Source of the DNA: a virus
DNA length: 64,000 bases
Virus record (IMG/VR): IMGVR_UViG_3300047510_000533
Span: 1 to 64,000 of that record
Strand: one strand, 5' to 3'
The stretch's first letter is position 1. Each line of letters starts with the position of its first letter. Both the position numbers and the translations under genes were made by a program. Under the pieces are notes generated by a model. That model was not told the DNA's origin, made no database searches, and worked only from the letters and a program-made list of their open reading frames with translations. This document shows, one piece after another, positions 1 through 7,954 of this stretch.

Positions 1-763
1 GAGTAAGAGCTTCCTTAATCATTTCGTCTTTTTGTTTTTTGCTCTTGGCTGCTTTTTCTGCTTTGGCAATCTTTTCTGCGGCTTCGTCAATCTCATCCTT
101 AACACGGATGCTGGCCACAGTCCAACCTGGATTATCACGCTTCATACGATCACGTACTTCACCTTGACTTTCGCCTTCGTCGGCAACAGTGGTAACGCCA
201 CGAGTTTTGTTATCTTTTTCAAGTTTGACAAAGTATTGTTTACGTTCTGATTTTTCTACTTTGCCTTTTTTCTTATCGCTGGCTCGAACACCGCTGGCTT
301 CTATTTTGGCTTCGTCTAAATCTTCTTCTTTTTTGTCTTCGGCTTTTTTGCCTTTAACGTTTTTCTTAACAGCACCTTCTAATAGTGCCTGAAGTTTTTG
401 TTCGTATGTTGTCATAGATTCATCTACCTTTTTATCATTTAATTCTTCTTCATCGTCCATGTCCGAGATTGTATCTGTTTTCACTACTTCATCATCTGCT
501 TCATCGGTGATATCTTCAATACTTGATGCGGTAGTTCCACCGCCAAATTTCATTTGATATTCCATATAGTGATAAACAGAATCGAGATAATCAGCAGATT
601 TAGTAATCTTAGCCTGTACCCATCCTTCAAGGTCTTGGTTTTCGTCAATCATCTGAAATAACTTCATAGAGTACTTTGCGGCTCTATAAAGCTCAGATTT
701 TGCCATTTGACCTTCATGATCATCTACGGGTCTTGGCACTATTGGTTTAATCTCGTCATGCAT
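1..763 (-). CDS. Virion-associated protein, C-terminus cut by window edge
   Basis: The reading frame opens at an ATG (761-763) preceded by AGGAG nine bases upstream and stays open for 254 codons to the window edge, so the C-terminus is missing. Residues 20-73 form a helical module with AKSELYRAAKYSMKLF and LEGWVQAKITKSADYL, which I recognise as recurrent in T4-like marine phage structural proteins. The rest is highly charged and low complexity: an acidic stretch (81-115) then lysine-rich, probably coiled, sequence. LLE-G at 127-130 fits the T4 gp21 prohead protease rule (L/I-x-E before A/G/S). It has its own late promoter (785-791). A head core or virion role is likely, but the exact function is unknown. 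Confidence 0.75.
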   Translation of the reverse strand, partial: MHDEIKPIVPRPVDDHEGQMAKSELYRAAKYSMKLFQMIDENQDLEGWVQAKITKSADYLDSVYHYMEYQMKFGGGTTASSIEDITDEADDEVVKTDTISDMDDEEELNDKKVDESMTTYEQKLQALLEGAVKKNVKGKKAEDKKEEDLDEAKIEASGVRASDKKKGKVEKSERKQYFVKLEKDNKTRGVTTVADEGESQGEVRDRMKRDNPGWTVASIRVKDEIDEAAEKIAKAEKAAKSKKQKDEMIKEALT

Positions 764-784
764 GGTTAAAATCTCCTGATACTG

Positions 785-791
785 TATTTAT
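785..791 (-). promoter_or_regulatory. T4-type late promoter (ATAAATA)
   Basis: Minus-strand GATAAATAC lies 21 bp upstream of the ATG at 763 and overlaps the stop codon of the M23 peptidase gene (TAA at 788-790). It matches the T4 late -10 element TATAAATA in seven of eight positions. Confidence 0.7.
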
Positions 792-2212
792 CGTTTAATG
801 CTTCCGCCGGTCAGTAGATTTGCTCCTTTAACATCTAGAGCATTTTTAGCAGTACCGTCTTTATTTTTAAAGGTTTTTCCAGGTTTGTTTTTATATACCG
901 CACCTACTCCTACACTGGCAGCACTAGTAGCGCCAGCAGTGGCAGTTTCGTCAAACTTTTCAATACCGCGGCTCTGTACCCCACCTTTTTTACGTTTAGC
1001 AGCCAATTCTTCTAAACCGTGACGTACTTGTTCTAAGTTCTGTTCTAAACCCATAAACATTCCGCCTTTGGCTAATTTAGTAATCTGTAACCACATGCCT
1101 AAATCATCGCTTTCGGCCATCTGTGCTAGTTCTTGTAACTGCTTACGTGTTTGTAAAATACGTCCTTTTAGTGTCATAGGATTGGCTTTTTCGTGTCCAT
1201 GTATCATAGGATCCATAGGATCGTCTGTGGCAGCAATAGGTGTTTCTTTAACAGATTGTTGAGATTTTTTATCTTTAGGATAAGCAGTATCTCCGTATTT
1301 AACTTTATCATTAACTGGACTTTGTCCCTTAAATGCCGCTTTAATTTTTTCTAACGTTCCTGAACTATTGTCTTGTTGTTCGTGGGTAAGTTGATCAGCA
1401 ACAGTTTCTTGCATTTGTCCCATTTGTACGGCTTGAGCAGCCAATCTAGGAGGAATACCCTGTTTAACTAATTCTGCTTGAACTTGTTGTTCGCTCATAC
1501 CTTTGTCAAGTAAGGCTTTAGCACGTTTTGCCAGAGCCATCATATCTATTGCGCCACCTTCTGCTAGAGGATCTAATTGTCTTCCGCTGGCATATTTTTC
1601 CCAGTGTAAATGAGGCCCTGTACTAAATCCAGTACTACCAACATCACCGACACGCTCTCCTTTTTTAACTTCGTCGCCAGGTTTAACTGCTATTCTAGAC
1701 AAATGCATAAATTTATGTTTTATTCCAGCAGTTGTAACTAGTTCAACTGTATTACCTGCCGAGCCCAACATTCCGGCAAATGTTATTTTGCCATCGTTAG
1801 TGGCAACTACAGGAGTACCTGTAGGTGCGGCAATGTCAACTCCAGGATGGGGTATCCTATTACCTTTCGGACCAGTAACAATTCTACCATAGGGGCCGCT
1901 AATTCTGCCCTTAGTTGGCATTATTTCGCTGGAACTAGATGCTGTATCTTTACTAGTAGCGTCTTTGCTAGTAGTGTCTTTGCTAGTAGTGGTAGCATCT
2001 TTACCGGGACTATCTTTACTAGGTTCTTTATCTCCAAGTGAGATTCCGCTGGTATCTGCTGTATATTTTTTAATAGCGGCTCGAGTAAATGGTCCCATAA
2101 AACCGTCTGCTCCGGTAGGACCTAAATTATAGCCTTTAGATATTAAAAATTTCTGTATTTTTTGAGTTGCTAAATTAAATAAACCTTCATTAATTATATC
2201 TAGTACTTTCAT
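788..2212 (-). CDS. M23 (LytM) peptidase with peptidoglycan-binding domain
   Basis: A 474-aa protein. Residues 1-10 (MKVLDIINEG) form a leader with INE-G, a fit to the T4 prohead protease rule. Residues 14-52 resemble a peptidoglycan-binding domain. A Ser/Thr/Lys/Asp linker (61-97) leads to an M23 metalloendopeptidase domain (about 100-220) with the zinc motif H122xxxD126, H170, and H201-L-H203. M23 enzymes cut peptide cross-bridges in peptidoglycan. The C-terminal half (about 220-474) is not recognised. It overlaps the upstream gene by ATGA. Because it is in a late virion block rather than the lysis cassette, I infer a virion-borne wall-opening enzyme, or a capsid-packaged one if the leader works. 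Confidence 0.88.
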   Translation of the reverse strand: MKVLDIINEGLFNLATQKIQKFLISKGYNLGPTGADGFMGPFTRAAIKKYTADTSGISLGDKEPSKDSPGKDATTTSKDTTSKDATSKDTASSSSEIMPTKGRISGPYGRIVTGPKGNRIPHPGVDIAAPTGTPVVATNDGKITFAGMLGSAGNTVELVTTAGIKHKFMHLSRIAVKPGDEVKKGERVGDVGSTGFSTGPHLHWEKYASGRQLDPLAEGGAIDMMALAKRAKALLDKGMSEQQVQAELVKQGIPPRLAAQAVQMGQMQETVADQLTHEQQDNSSGTLEKIKAAFKGQSPVNDKVKYGDTAYPKDKKSQQSVKETPIAATDDPMDPMIHGHEKANPMTLKGRILQTRKQLQELAQMAESDDLGMWLQITKLAKGGMFMGLEQNLEQVRHGLEELAAKRKKGGVQSRGIEKFDETATAGATSAASVGVGAVYKNKPGKTFKNKDGTAKNALDVKGANLLTGGSIKR

Positions 2213-3903
2213 TTCTTTTTTCCTTGACGCATGTTAATCTGCCAGTGTGCTAGTTGTTTCTTACGTGGACTAGCACTGTCACTGCTACGTATCTTCTTTA
2301 ACTGTGCTATACTCATACCTTTACTAATGCCGTGACGCTTACTATCTCCCTTATCTTGAGGATTTTTTCCATCAGCAAAGTTTTCATCTACATTATATGT
2401 TGGATCAACTTTTTGACGTCTCATACCCTTAGGCTGTTTAGGATCAACAGGATCTATATCTGTAGTGGTAAGTCCAGTTTTCATCAAAGCATCGATGTAT
2501 TTGTGTTCTTCTTCCTCGCTGCCAAACGAGATAATTGTGCTCGGAGGTCCTTTTCCAAAATCGTGTTTACCTAACCCTTTAAGATTGCTAATGTGCATTC
2601 CTAATTTGTACCAGTCATAGACATCACTGACATCTACTTTTACAGTACCTTTTGGCATTGTAGGTTTAAATTCTGGACCATACGGAGGATCATTTACATG
2701 ACGATCTTCTTCTTTTTTCTTTCCTTGACAATGAGCACGTTGACTAAATCCTTTAGGATTGTTACAGTCAATACTACGTTTATATTTGTCACTCCATCCT
2801 TCATTAAATTGATCAGGGTGTTTTCTTCCCCACCAACGTAATAATACACCTGCTAGAGCATTTGCTTCATTTTCATCTGGACTACCAGTTTCACCATTAA
2901 GTTCACGTGCTTCGTTTTGTTTGCGGTGTACTAGTTCGTGCGCCAGTGTACGCATGATGTCCATTTGATGACGATCTTTAACGGTAACAACAATGTTCTG
3001 TGTTTCTGGATCAAAATAACCTAACGCACTAGTCCCACTATCGGAAACTAGTTTAATACGTGGAGCCTGCTCTATTTCTAATAGTTTGATTGCCCATAGA
3101 GCAAATTCTTTAATACGTTGTTTTTTATCAGAAGTCCATGCTTCGTTGATTTGTTCTCCAACACCACCACCGTCGCCACTACCACCTTCTCCAGATGATG
3201 CTCCAATAGCACTGCTGTACCCAGTATTCACTCCGTACAGTCCATAAGGACCGGGCCCCCATGCCGCACCATATACACGTTTAGATTTACGCTTTTTCTT
3301 TTTACGTTCTTCTAATGCCGATACATCACCGTTTCCTGTAATGTGATAGGCATCAAATGTTACATCGGGATATTCTTGTTCTAATTCTTTGAATACACGC
3401 AGGTTAGTCATGGAATCGTCGTAAAGACTTACTTGATTAAATTTTCCAGTATCTAAATAACGTCTTACCCATACTGCTTTCTTTTCAGCAGGACCCCCCT
3501 TGCCAGGCAAATTGCCTGCTCGGTGTACATGAATCTTGCTCATGTCTATGCCGTGATCGGCAAATGTCTGTAGGAAAGTTTCTTTATCGTCAAAGTCTGC
3601 TCGGGCAGTTAACATGATAACCTTGCCGCGAGTATGATCTAATATTGTTTTTAATTCGTCAAGCATAGGACCAATTGGCTCACTTTCTTGACGAAACTTT
3701 TCAGCATTGCGGAACTCGCCAAAATCGTAGTCTTCGCCGTCTTGAAGTTCGTAGTTATTAAATTCTTGGTTAGTTAGAGAGCGCACAACTTCGCCATCTT
3801 TAACAACATTAATTTTAGCAGTCGTGTGGAACAGTGTATCGTCTATATCAAATATAGTTAAGATACCTTTTGGCCTATCTTTGACAAAATCACTTGCTCT
3901 CAT
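2209..3903 (-). CDS. HAD-phosphatase / zinc metallopeptidase fusion protein
   Basis: A 564-aa multidomain protein. Residues 15-190 are HAD-like: D19-I-D21-D-T23 (DxDxT nucleophile motif), MLTAR at 97-101, and YDDS at 161-164. A Gly-rich linker (about 212-250) follows, then a domain with H322-E-L-V-H326 and a downstream Glu (344 or 346), the HExxH...E pattern of zinc peptidases. Residues 375-395 carry the Cys-containing SIDCNNPKGFSQRAHC motif. The tail has an RHGISKGMS...KKQLAHWQINMR motif that I recognise from marine T4-like virion proteins. INE-A at 252-255, between the two enzymatic domains, fits the prohead protease rule, so the product may be split. Substrates are unknown. Confidence 0.8.
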   Translation of the reverse strand: MRASDFVKDRPKGILTIFDIDDTLFHTTAKINVVKDGEVVRSLTNQEFNNYELQDGEDYDFGEFRNAEKFRQESEPIGPMLDELKTILDHTRGKVIMLTARADFDDKETFLQTFADHGIDMSKIHVHRAGNLPGKGGPAEKKAVWVRRYLDTGKFNQVSLYDDSMTNLRVFKELEQEYPDVTFDAYHITGNGDVSALEERKKKKRKSKRVYGAAWGPGPYGLYGVNTGYSSAIGASSGEGGSGDGGGVGEQINEAWTSDKKQRIKEFALWAIKLLEIEQAPRIKLVSDSGTSALGYFDPETQNIVVTVKDRHQMDIMRTLAHELVHRKQNEARELNGETGSPDENEANALAGVLLRWWGRKHPDQFNEGWSDKYKRSIDCNNPKGFSQRAHCQGKKKEEDRHVNDPPYGPEFKPTMPKGTVKVDVSDVYDWYKLGMHISNLKGLGKHDFGKGPPSTIISFGSEEEEHKYIDALMKTGLTTTDIDPVDPKQPKGMRRQKVDPTYNVDENFADGKNPQDKGDSKRHGISKGMSIAQLKKIRSSDSASPRKKQLAHWQINMRQGKKK

Positions 3904-4105
3904 TTTTTCCTACCGGTGGTTCACCTGTTAAGTACGGTTTACTAAACCATAATTGGAACCACTCATCTGTTCCAGGTTTAATGTTATGCTTCTTTTCTAA
4001 TTCTCTTTTTTCTGTGCCTGTAATACTTATGTTACTGCCGCCGTAAGGCTGGTAACCTTTAAATTCTGAAATGCCTGCTAAACGTTTAAGATCTTCTATG
4101 TTCAT
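3890..4105 (-). CDS. Small conserved virion-block protein
   Basis: A 71-aa protein overlapping its downstream neighbour by 14 bp and its upstream neighbour by 20 bp, so it is translated within the block. It begins MNIEDLKRLAGISE, an amphipathic leader ending in ISE, and ends with a conserved-looking WFQLWFSKPYLTGEPP segment that I associate with T4-like marine phages. There are no cysteines, no transmembrane segment and no known catalytic motif. Function unknown; co-location suggests the same virion-associated role as its neighbours. Confidence 0.7.
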   Translation of the reverse strand: MNIEDLKRLAGISEFKGYQPYGGSNISITGTEKRELEKKHNIKPGTDEWFQLWFSKPYLTGEPPVGKNESK

Positions 4106-5222
4106 TATCTTTATTTCTATGCTGTCTATATGGGTTTATAAAATCTTCTTCCCATGTACCTTCTTTAACTGCCCAGGCAAAATCTATAATGCGCCCTAGG
4201 CCGCCACCTATTTCACCAAACAAATCATCAAGATGTAACACTTCGTCAAATGTAGCACCAGTACCTTCCATTATTAAACTAACAATCCAGTCGTTATCGC
4301 TGTTATCAATGGCTTCGTCGTATTTGGACCAAAGTTTGGGATTCTCTACAATGCGTTCGCCTAATCTACCTAACTTTTTAACTAAAGAAAATTCACGATC
4401 CATGGGCTCGGCGTCTTCCGTCAAACCATATTTTTTCATTAGAGCATATATTGGGCTACCTGGCGCAGGATTTTTTCCTGACTTTAAAAAAGCATTGATC
4501 ATTCCCAATTCATGTTTCTTACGCTCAGCATCTTCTCCAATGTCGTCATTGGATTTTTTCTGTTTGACTTCGCCCTTCTTTTCAGAACGTTTGGCTTCTT
4601 TTTCTGCTTTTGCTCTGTCTCTTTCTTGTTGTTTTCTTAATTTTTCTTCTTCGGCCTGCATGTAAGGTAACATATATTCTCGAACAAGATCAAAATAAGG
4701 ACGACCAGCAACTGTAGTATCTGCGGGTACACCGGAAAATTTTTCAAAGTCTTGAGGATTGTTTTCTTTAACTGCTTTGCGAACTAGACTTGCTTCACTC
4801 TTACGATCTGCTTTTTCCCATTCTATTCCGGCAAATTTATAATAACCGTGAGGACCTTCAATGCCATTTTGTTTTTGTATCATTGGTACGTAAATGTTTT
4901 TATCCTCAGGATCTGTAACTATACGTAAAATTGTGTTTTCACTGTGTTCCTTAAAAACCATAACAGCCAATGTAAACCAACTCTGTTCCGCAACTAAATG
5001 TCCTTCTATTTCAGGATACACAGTTTTCATTGCTTCAATTTTAATTTCAAAAGGTAATGGATCTTTAGGACCTTCGGTACTTTGGTTAGTGCCAATATAC
5101 CAATGGGGAAACTTAGAAGCAACTATCCAAGCATCTCGATGACCATAGTGAGGAGGATTAAACCTACCAAACATAATAGCAACATCATTGTTTTTATTTT
5201 CAAATAATTGTCTTAATCTCAT
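4086..5222 (-). CDS. NMNAT/cytidylyltransferase-fold nucleotidyltransferase
   Basis: A 378-aa protein. Residues 13-200 have the HIGH-superfamily nucleotidyltransferase signature G19-R-F-N-P-P-H-Y-G-H28, with SEASLVR (142-148) in the place of the ISSTxxR motif. This family transfers a nucleotidyl group to a phosphorylated acceptor (NAD, CDP-alcohol or sugar synthesis); the acceptor is not evident here. Residues 190-225 are a Lys/Glu-rich coiled coil, followed by a C-terminal region of about 150 aa with no recognised motif. The N-terminus MRLRQLFEN is very like those of the next two enzyme genes and ends in LFE, a possible prohead protease site. The enzymatic fold is well supported; the leader function is inferred. 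Confidence 0.82.
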   Translation of the reverse strand: MRLRQLFENKNNDVAIMFGRFNPPHYGHRDAWIVASKFPHWYIGTNQSTEGPKDPLPFEIKIEAMKTVYPEIEGHLVAEQSWFTLAVMVFKEHSENTILRIVTDPEDKNIYVPMIQKQNGIEGPHGYYKFAGIEWEKADRKSEASLVRKAVKENNPQDFEKFSGVPADTTVAGRPYFDLVREYMLPYMQAEEEKLRKQQERDRAKAEKEAKRSEKKGEVKQKKSNDDIGEDAERKKHELGMINAFLKSGKNPAPGSPIYALMKKYGLTEDAEPMDREFSLVKKLGRLGERIVENPKLWSKYDEAIDNSDNDWIVSLIMEGTGATFDEVLHLDDLFGEIGGGLGRIIDFAWAVKEGTWEEDFINPYRQHRNKDNEHRRS

Positions 5223-5223
5223 A

Positions 5224-6369
5224 TTATTCCCCAGGGGTCCATCGTTTTCTAGGTACTAGTTTTACATTACCAAATCTTTTATCACTGCCAGCATAGCGAA
5301 CGCGACCTTCTCCTTCGGTGTCCCAAATATCCCCTTGTTCTCCTTCAATCTGATCGATAATATCATCTTTCATATCTTGTATCATTTTCACCAGTGTAAA
5401 TATTGCGCTAAGGGAGCCGTTGTATTGGGTGTTAAGAGTTTGTATTTTTTGTTGTTTAGGTTCACTGACTTTGCTAGTAGTGAGCCAATTAAAAAACATC
5501 TGTTCACTAATATTATCTAATTGTTTGGCTTTAGCAGTTTGATTTACAAACTTATATAAGATTTCTTTTAAATCACTAAGTCCTGCTTGCGGTTGTAGGA
5601 AGCCGTCAATTTGTTTGCCATGTTGTTTTAGATATTTTTCTACATCTGTAACAGCATTGGTATCTACTGATATTGGTTTCTTATTGTATATTGGACCTAA
5701 TACAATCAAGTTGCCTGTTTTATTAAATTCTTCAAAACTATCTTTAGGTTTTTGTTCTGAGTCTGGCGCACCAAAGCGATCAAACTCAGCATGTCCAACA
5801 ACCATAACTTCTGCTTTGGCAATTTTCTTTCCTAATTCACTGTTCTTACGAACATGATAGCAGGTTTTTGATTTTGGATTAGGACAAAAAGTATAAACAC
5901 CTTCTGAATCTAATTGTGGCGGATCTAAAAATAATCCGTCAGCATAAACGAATCCTACAAAATCTTTCGGTGTGGCTTGATCAAACAGCGGATATAAACT
6001 AGAAAACTTTTCAGCAAATTGATCTCTCTGAGCTTTTTCTTCAGGAGTTTTAGGATTTCCACTTTGATTAGAAATAAAATCTTTAACTTCTTCTGGGCTA
6101 GTACTTTTAGCACCTCGAGCCCAACCATTGTGTCCTGCTAAGATAAGAGGACCACCTTTGGTTTCACGTCCCCAATAAATTTGAGGATTACCGTCCCACT
6201 TCATGCGAATACTTTCAGCACCTTGTTGGGTAGCAAAGTCTTTGATGTGCGATAATGCTTCCATGGTGCCCTCGCTACCATAAAAGAATACTAGATCTTC
6301 TAGGTGATTAAATGTCCGACCTAATTGTTTAGTGGCGGTTGATTCTCTAAATAGTTCTCTAAGCCTCAT
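5224..6369 (-). CDS. Ligase-like KxDG protein of T4-like phages, function unknown
   Basis: A 381-aa protein of a family common in T4-like marine phages and usually left unnamed. Residues 57-60 are KWDG within RMKWDGNPQIYWGR, matching the KxDG lysine motif of covalent nucleotidyltransferases (DNA/RNA ligases, capping enzymes). FVYADGLFL (139-147) and SEGVYTF (155-161) could be motifs III and IV; these are weaker. The C-terminal third is helical and charged. The N-terminus MRLRELFRES resembles the leaders of neighbouring genes. The start shares one base with the stop of the upstream Pol-beta-like gene (TAATG, 6367-6371), so the two are translationally coupled. Ligase activity is a hypothesis. 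Confidence 0.7.
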   Translation of the reverse strand: MRLRELFRESTATKQLGRTFNHLEDLVFFYGSEGTMEALSHIKDFATQQGAESIRMKWDGNPQIYWGRETKGGPLILAGHNGWARGAKSTSPEEVKDFISNQSGNPKTPEEKAQRDQFAEKFSSLYPLFDQATPKDFVGFVYADGLFLDPPQLDSEGVYTFCPNPKSKTCYHVRKNSELGKKIAKAEVMVVGHAEFDRFGAPDSEQKPKDSFEEFNKTGNLIVLGPIYNKKPISVDTNAVTDVEKYLKQHGKQIDGFLQPQAGLSDLKEILYKFVNQTAKAKQLDNISEQMFFNWLTTSKVSEPKQQKIQTLNTQYNGSLSAIFTLVKMIQDMKDDIIDQIEGEQGDIWDTEGEGRVRYAGSDKRFGNVKLVPRKRWTPGE

Positions 6370-7208
6370 TACGTATTCCTTGATTGCTTAGGATTTTTAC
6401 GATCTTTCCACCGTTTGTCAGTAGAACACCAGTAACGTCCGTGATTGCCTTCAATGAGGCCTCTCATGTATGAAAACCAATCCACTGTGTTTAATTGGTT
6501 AACATCTTCTTTTTTAATAGTATCAACTTTCCAATTTGGGTCTTCTTCTGCTCTAGCCAACAATGCCTCTGATTCGTCTTGCGGTAAAGCAGTAAGTACA
6601 CTTTCTACACTGCTTAGGTCTTCAGCATTGCTATTGTCACCGATAAGAAGTTTTGCAATTTCGTCAAGATCGTCTGTGACAAAATCTCCCTTTTTACCTT
6701 CTGCGTTTCTGCTAAACAATCCCTGCCACGCAGACCACATGTAACCTTTGCTTTTAGCCAATAGGGCTAGAATTAATTGTTTATGAACTCCCTTGTATGG
6801 ACTGTCGTTGGGAATACGATGTGTATGAAACTTAGAAATTTTTTCAGCATTAGGAGTTACCATAATATCAACTTGGTGGAATTCGTCGCCTACTGGCACT
6901 CGAACGTGAACATTAATTCCACTCTGTGTTGTATCTAATCCTTTTCCGGAAATGTAATCTTTTAATGCTCGACGACCTTCTTTGGCATCTTTGGCTTTAA
7001 AATATTCTAATACAGATTTTTCATCTACAATGACATCCATGTCTCCACTTTGTTTACCTGGAGTTGGAGTGGCAGCACTGCCTACAGGAATAATAGTAAT
7101 ACCTGTTCCTTCTAAAGCACCATTAACAACATTGGTAATTTTAGGAACATTTTTATGATCAAAAGGTGTTACATCTGGAAAGGCATTACCGCCTTCTACT
7201 AAAATCAT
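6369..7208 (-). CDS. Pol-beta superfamily nucleotidyltransferase
   Basis: A 279-aa protein with the Pol-beta nucleotidyltransferase signature: G43-S44, then D56-M-D58 after a 12-residue loop (GSAATPTPGKQSGDMDV), and a third acidic residue D114 in HQVDIMV. The three carboxylates would bind two metals. Family members add nucleotides to DNA, RNA, proteins or antibiotics, so the substrate is open. The C-terminal 150 aa are helical and probably bind substrate. MILVEG at the N-terminus fits the prohead protease rule (LVE before G). It overlaps its upstream neighbour by 4 bp and its downstream neighbour by one base. Confidence 0.8.
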   Translation of the reverse strand: MILVEGGNAFPDVTPFDHKNVPKITNVVNGALEGTGITIIPVGSAATPTPGKQSGDMDVIVDEKSVLEYFKAKDAKEGRRALKDYISGKGLDTTQSGINVHVRVPVGDEFHQVDIMVTPNAEKISKFHTHRIPNDSPYKGVHKQLILALLAKSKGYMWSAWQGLFSRNAEGKKGDFVTDDLDEIAKLLIGDNSNAEDLSSVESVLTALPQDESEALLARAEEDPNWKVDTIKKEDVNQLNTVDWFSYMRGLIEGNHGRYWCSTDKRWKDRKNPKQSRNT

Positions 7209-7549
7209 TTATCACTCCTATCGTAGGTGCCTTTTTCTATTCTTTCTTTTTCATTATGAAACATCTTTTCGGCTAATTCTTTGATTTCAGCATCAGAAAA
7301 AATATCTTTAGGATTTTTTCTAATTTTAAATTTTTTACAGTATGAATCAATTCCTTTTTTAATACAACCGTGAAAGTGATCTTGTTGACAACCTTGTCCA
7401 CTTTTTAATTTATGTTTCATATCCGATATAGCAGGATATAGAATTTTTCTATAAAACAAAGGATCGTTATTCATAAAGAACTGTAAGTCGTCAACTACAT
7501 TAACGTCTTTAAGTTCATCAATTTTATCTGAAATTTCTTTTAATAGCAT
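7205..7549 (-). CDS. Conserved small T4-like phage protein
   Basis: Start chosen at ATG 7547-7549 (MLLKEISDKIDEL), one base after the stop of the upstream gene; a longer frame to 7621 would lie inside that gene. The 114-aa product has a conserved-looking FFMNNDPLFYRKILYP segment and a Cys/His cluster (GQGCQQDHFHGC, then SYC), which might bind a metal. The C-terminus is highly charged and helical. I have seen this type of protein in T4-like marine phages without a known function. It sits within the late virion block. Confidence 0.72.
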   Translation of the reverse strand: MLLKEISDKIDELKDVNVVDDLQFFMNNDPLFYRKILYPAISDMKHKLKSGQGCQQDHFHGCIKKGIDSYCKKFKIRKNPKDIFSDAEIKELAEKMFHNEKERIEKGTYDRSDK

Positions 7550-7550
7550 T

Positions 7551-7907
7551 TTACCATTTCCTACATGACCAGTATCTTGCTTTAGTGCGTGGACCCGGAT
7601 TGTCACAATTATGACGAGCACGGAAACTGCGTCTACGAGCAGGATTAGATTTTTTGATTTTCATATTTGGGTCGCCAAAATTTACTTTGACGATGTTACC
7701 CCGAGGATTACGAACATAGACTTTGAACTTTTTAACATCGCCCTGCATGGGTTTTCCAAGAGGTACTTTTCGTCCGCGATACTCTGCTTCTTCCAATGTT
7801 TCTTCTACATTGCCGTAAAGCAGATAAAAATCATCACCGTGGTAGGTTTCTTCTAGCCAATTTGTTACGGCACTTAGAGATTCAAATAGTTCTTTAAAGG
7901 TTTTCAT
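7551..7907 (-). CDS. Capsid-targeting-leader protein, first gene of virion enzyme block
   Basis: A 118-aa protein and the first gene behind the late promoter at 7931-7937. Its N-terminus MKTFKELFES is strikingly like the T4 internal-protein leader MKTYQEFIAE, and LFE-S fits the gp21 cleavage rule. The rest contains KVYVRNPRGNIVKVNFGDPN, NPARRRSFRARHNCD and a C-terminal TKARYWSCRKW, a basic Cys-containing module that is common in marine T4-like phages. I infer a protein that enters the prohead, is trimmed, and may bind nucleic acid through its Arg-rich C-terminal half. The RBS is weak (GAG). Function unproven. Confidence 0.78.
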   Translation of the reverse strand: MKTFKELFESLSAVTNWLEETYHGDDFYLLYGNVEETLEEAEYRGRKVPLGKPMQGDVKKFKVYVRNPRGNIVKVNFGDPNMKIKKSNPARRRSFRARHNCDNPGPRTKARYWSCRKW

Positions 7908-7930
7908 AGCGTAAACACTCGTTTATAGAG

Positions 7931-7937
7931 TATTTAT
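7931..7937 (-). promoter_or_regulatory. T4-type late promoter for the virion enzyme block
   Basis: Minus-strand CATAAATACTC starts 30 bp upstream of the ATG at 7907. No other late promoter was seen inside the next 7 kb until 785-791, so it may drive the whole run of overlapping genes down to 788. Confidence 0.7.
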
Positions 7938-7954
7938 GCTATTTTACACGACTG

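Noticed and set aside
4189-4665. 158-codon + strand open frame
   Set aside because: It lies wholly inside the nucleotidyltransferase gene on the opposite strand, has no ribosome binding site and encodes low-complexity Ser/Pro-rich sequence.
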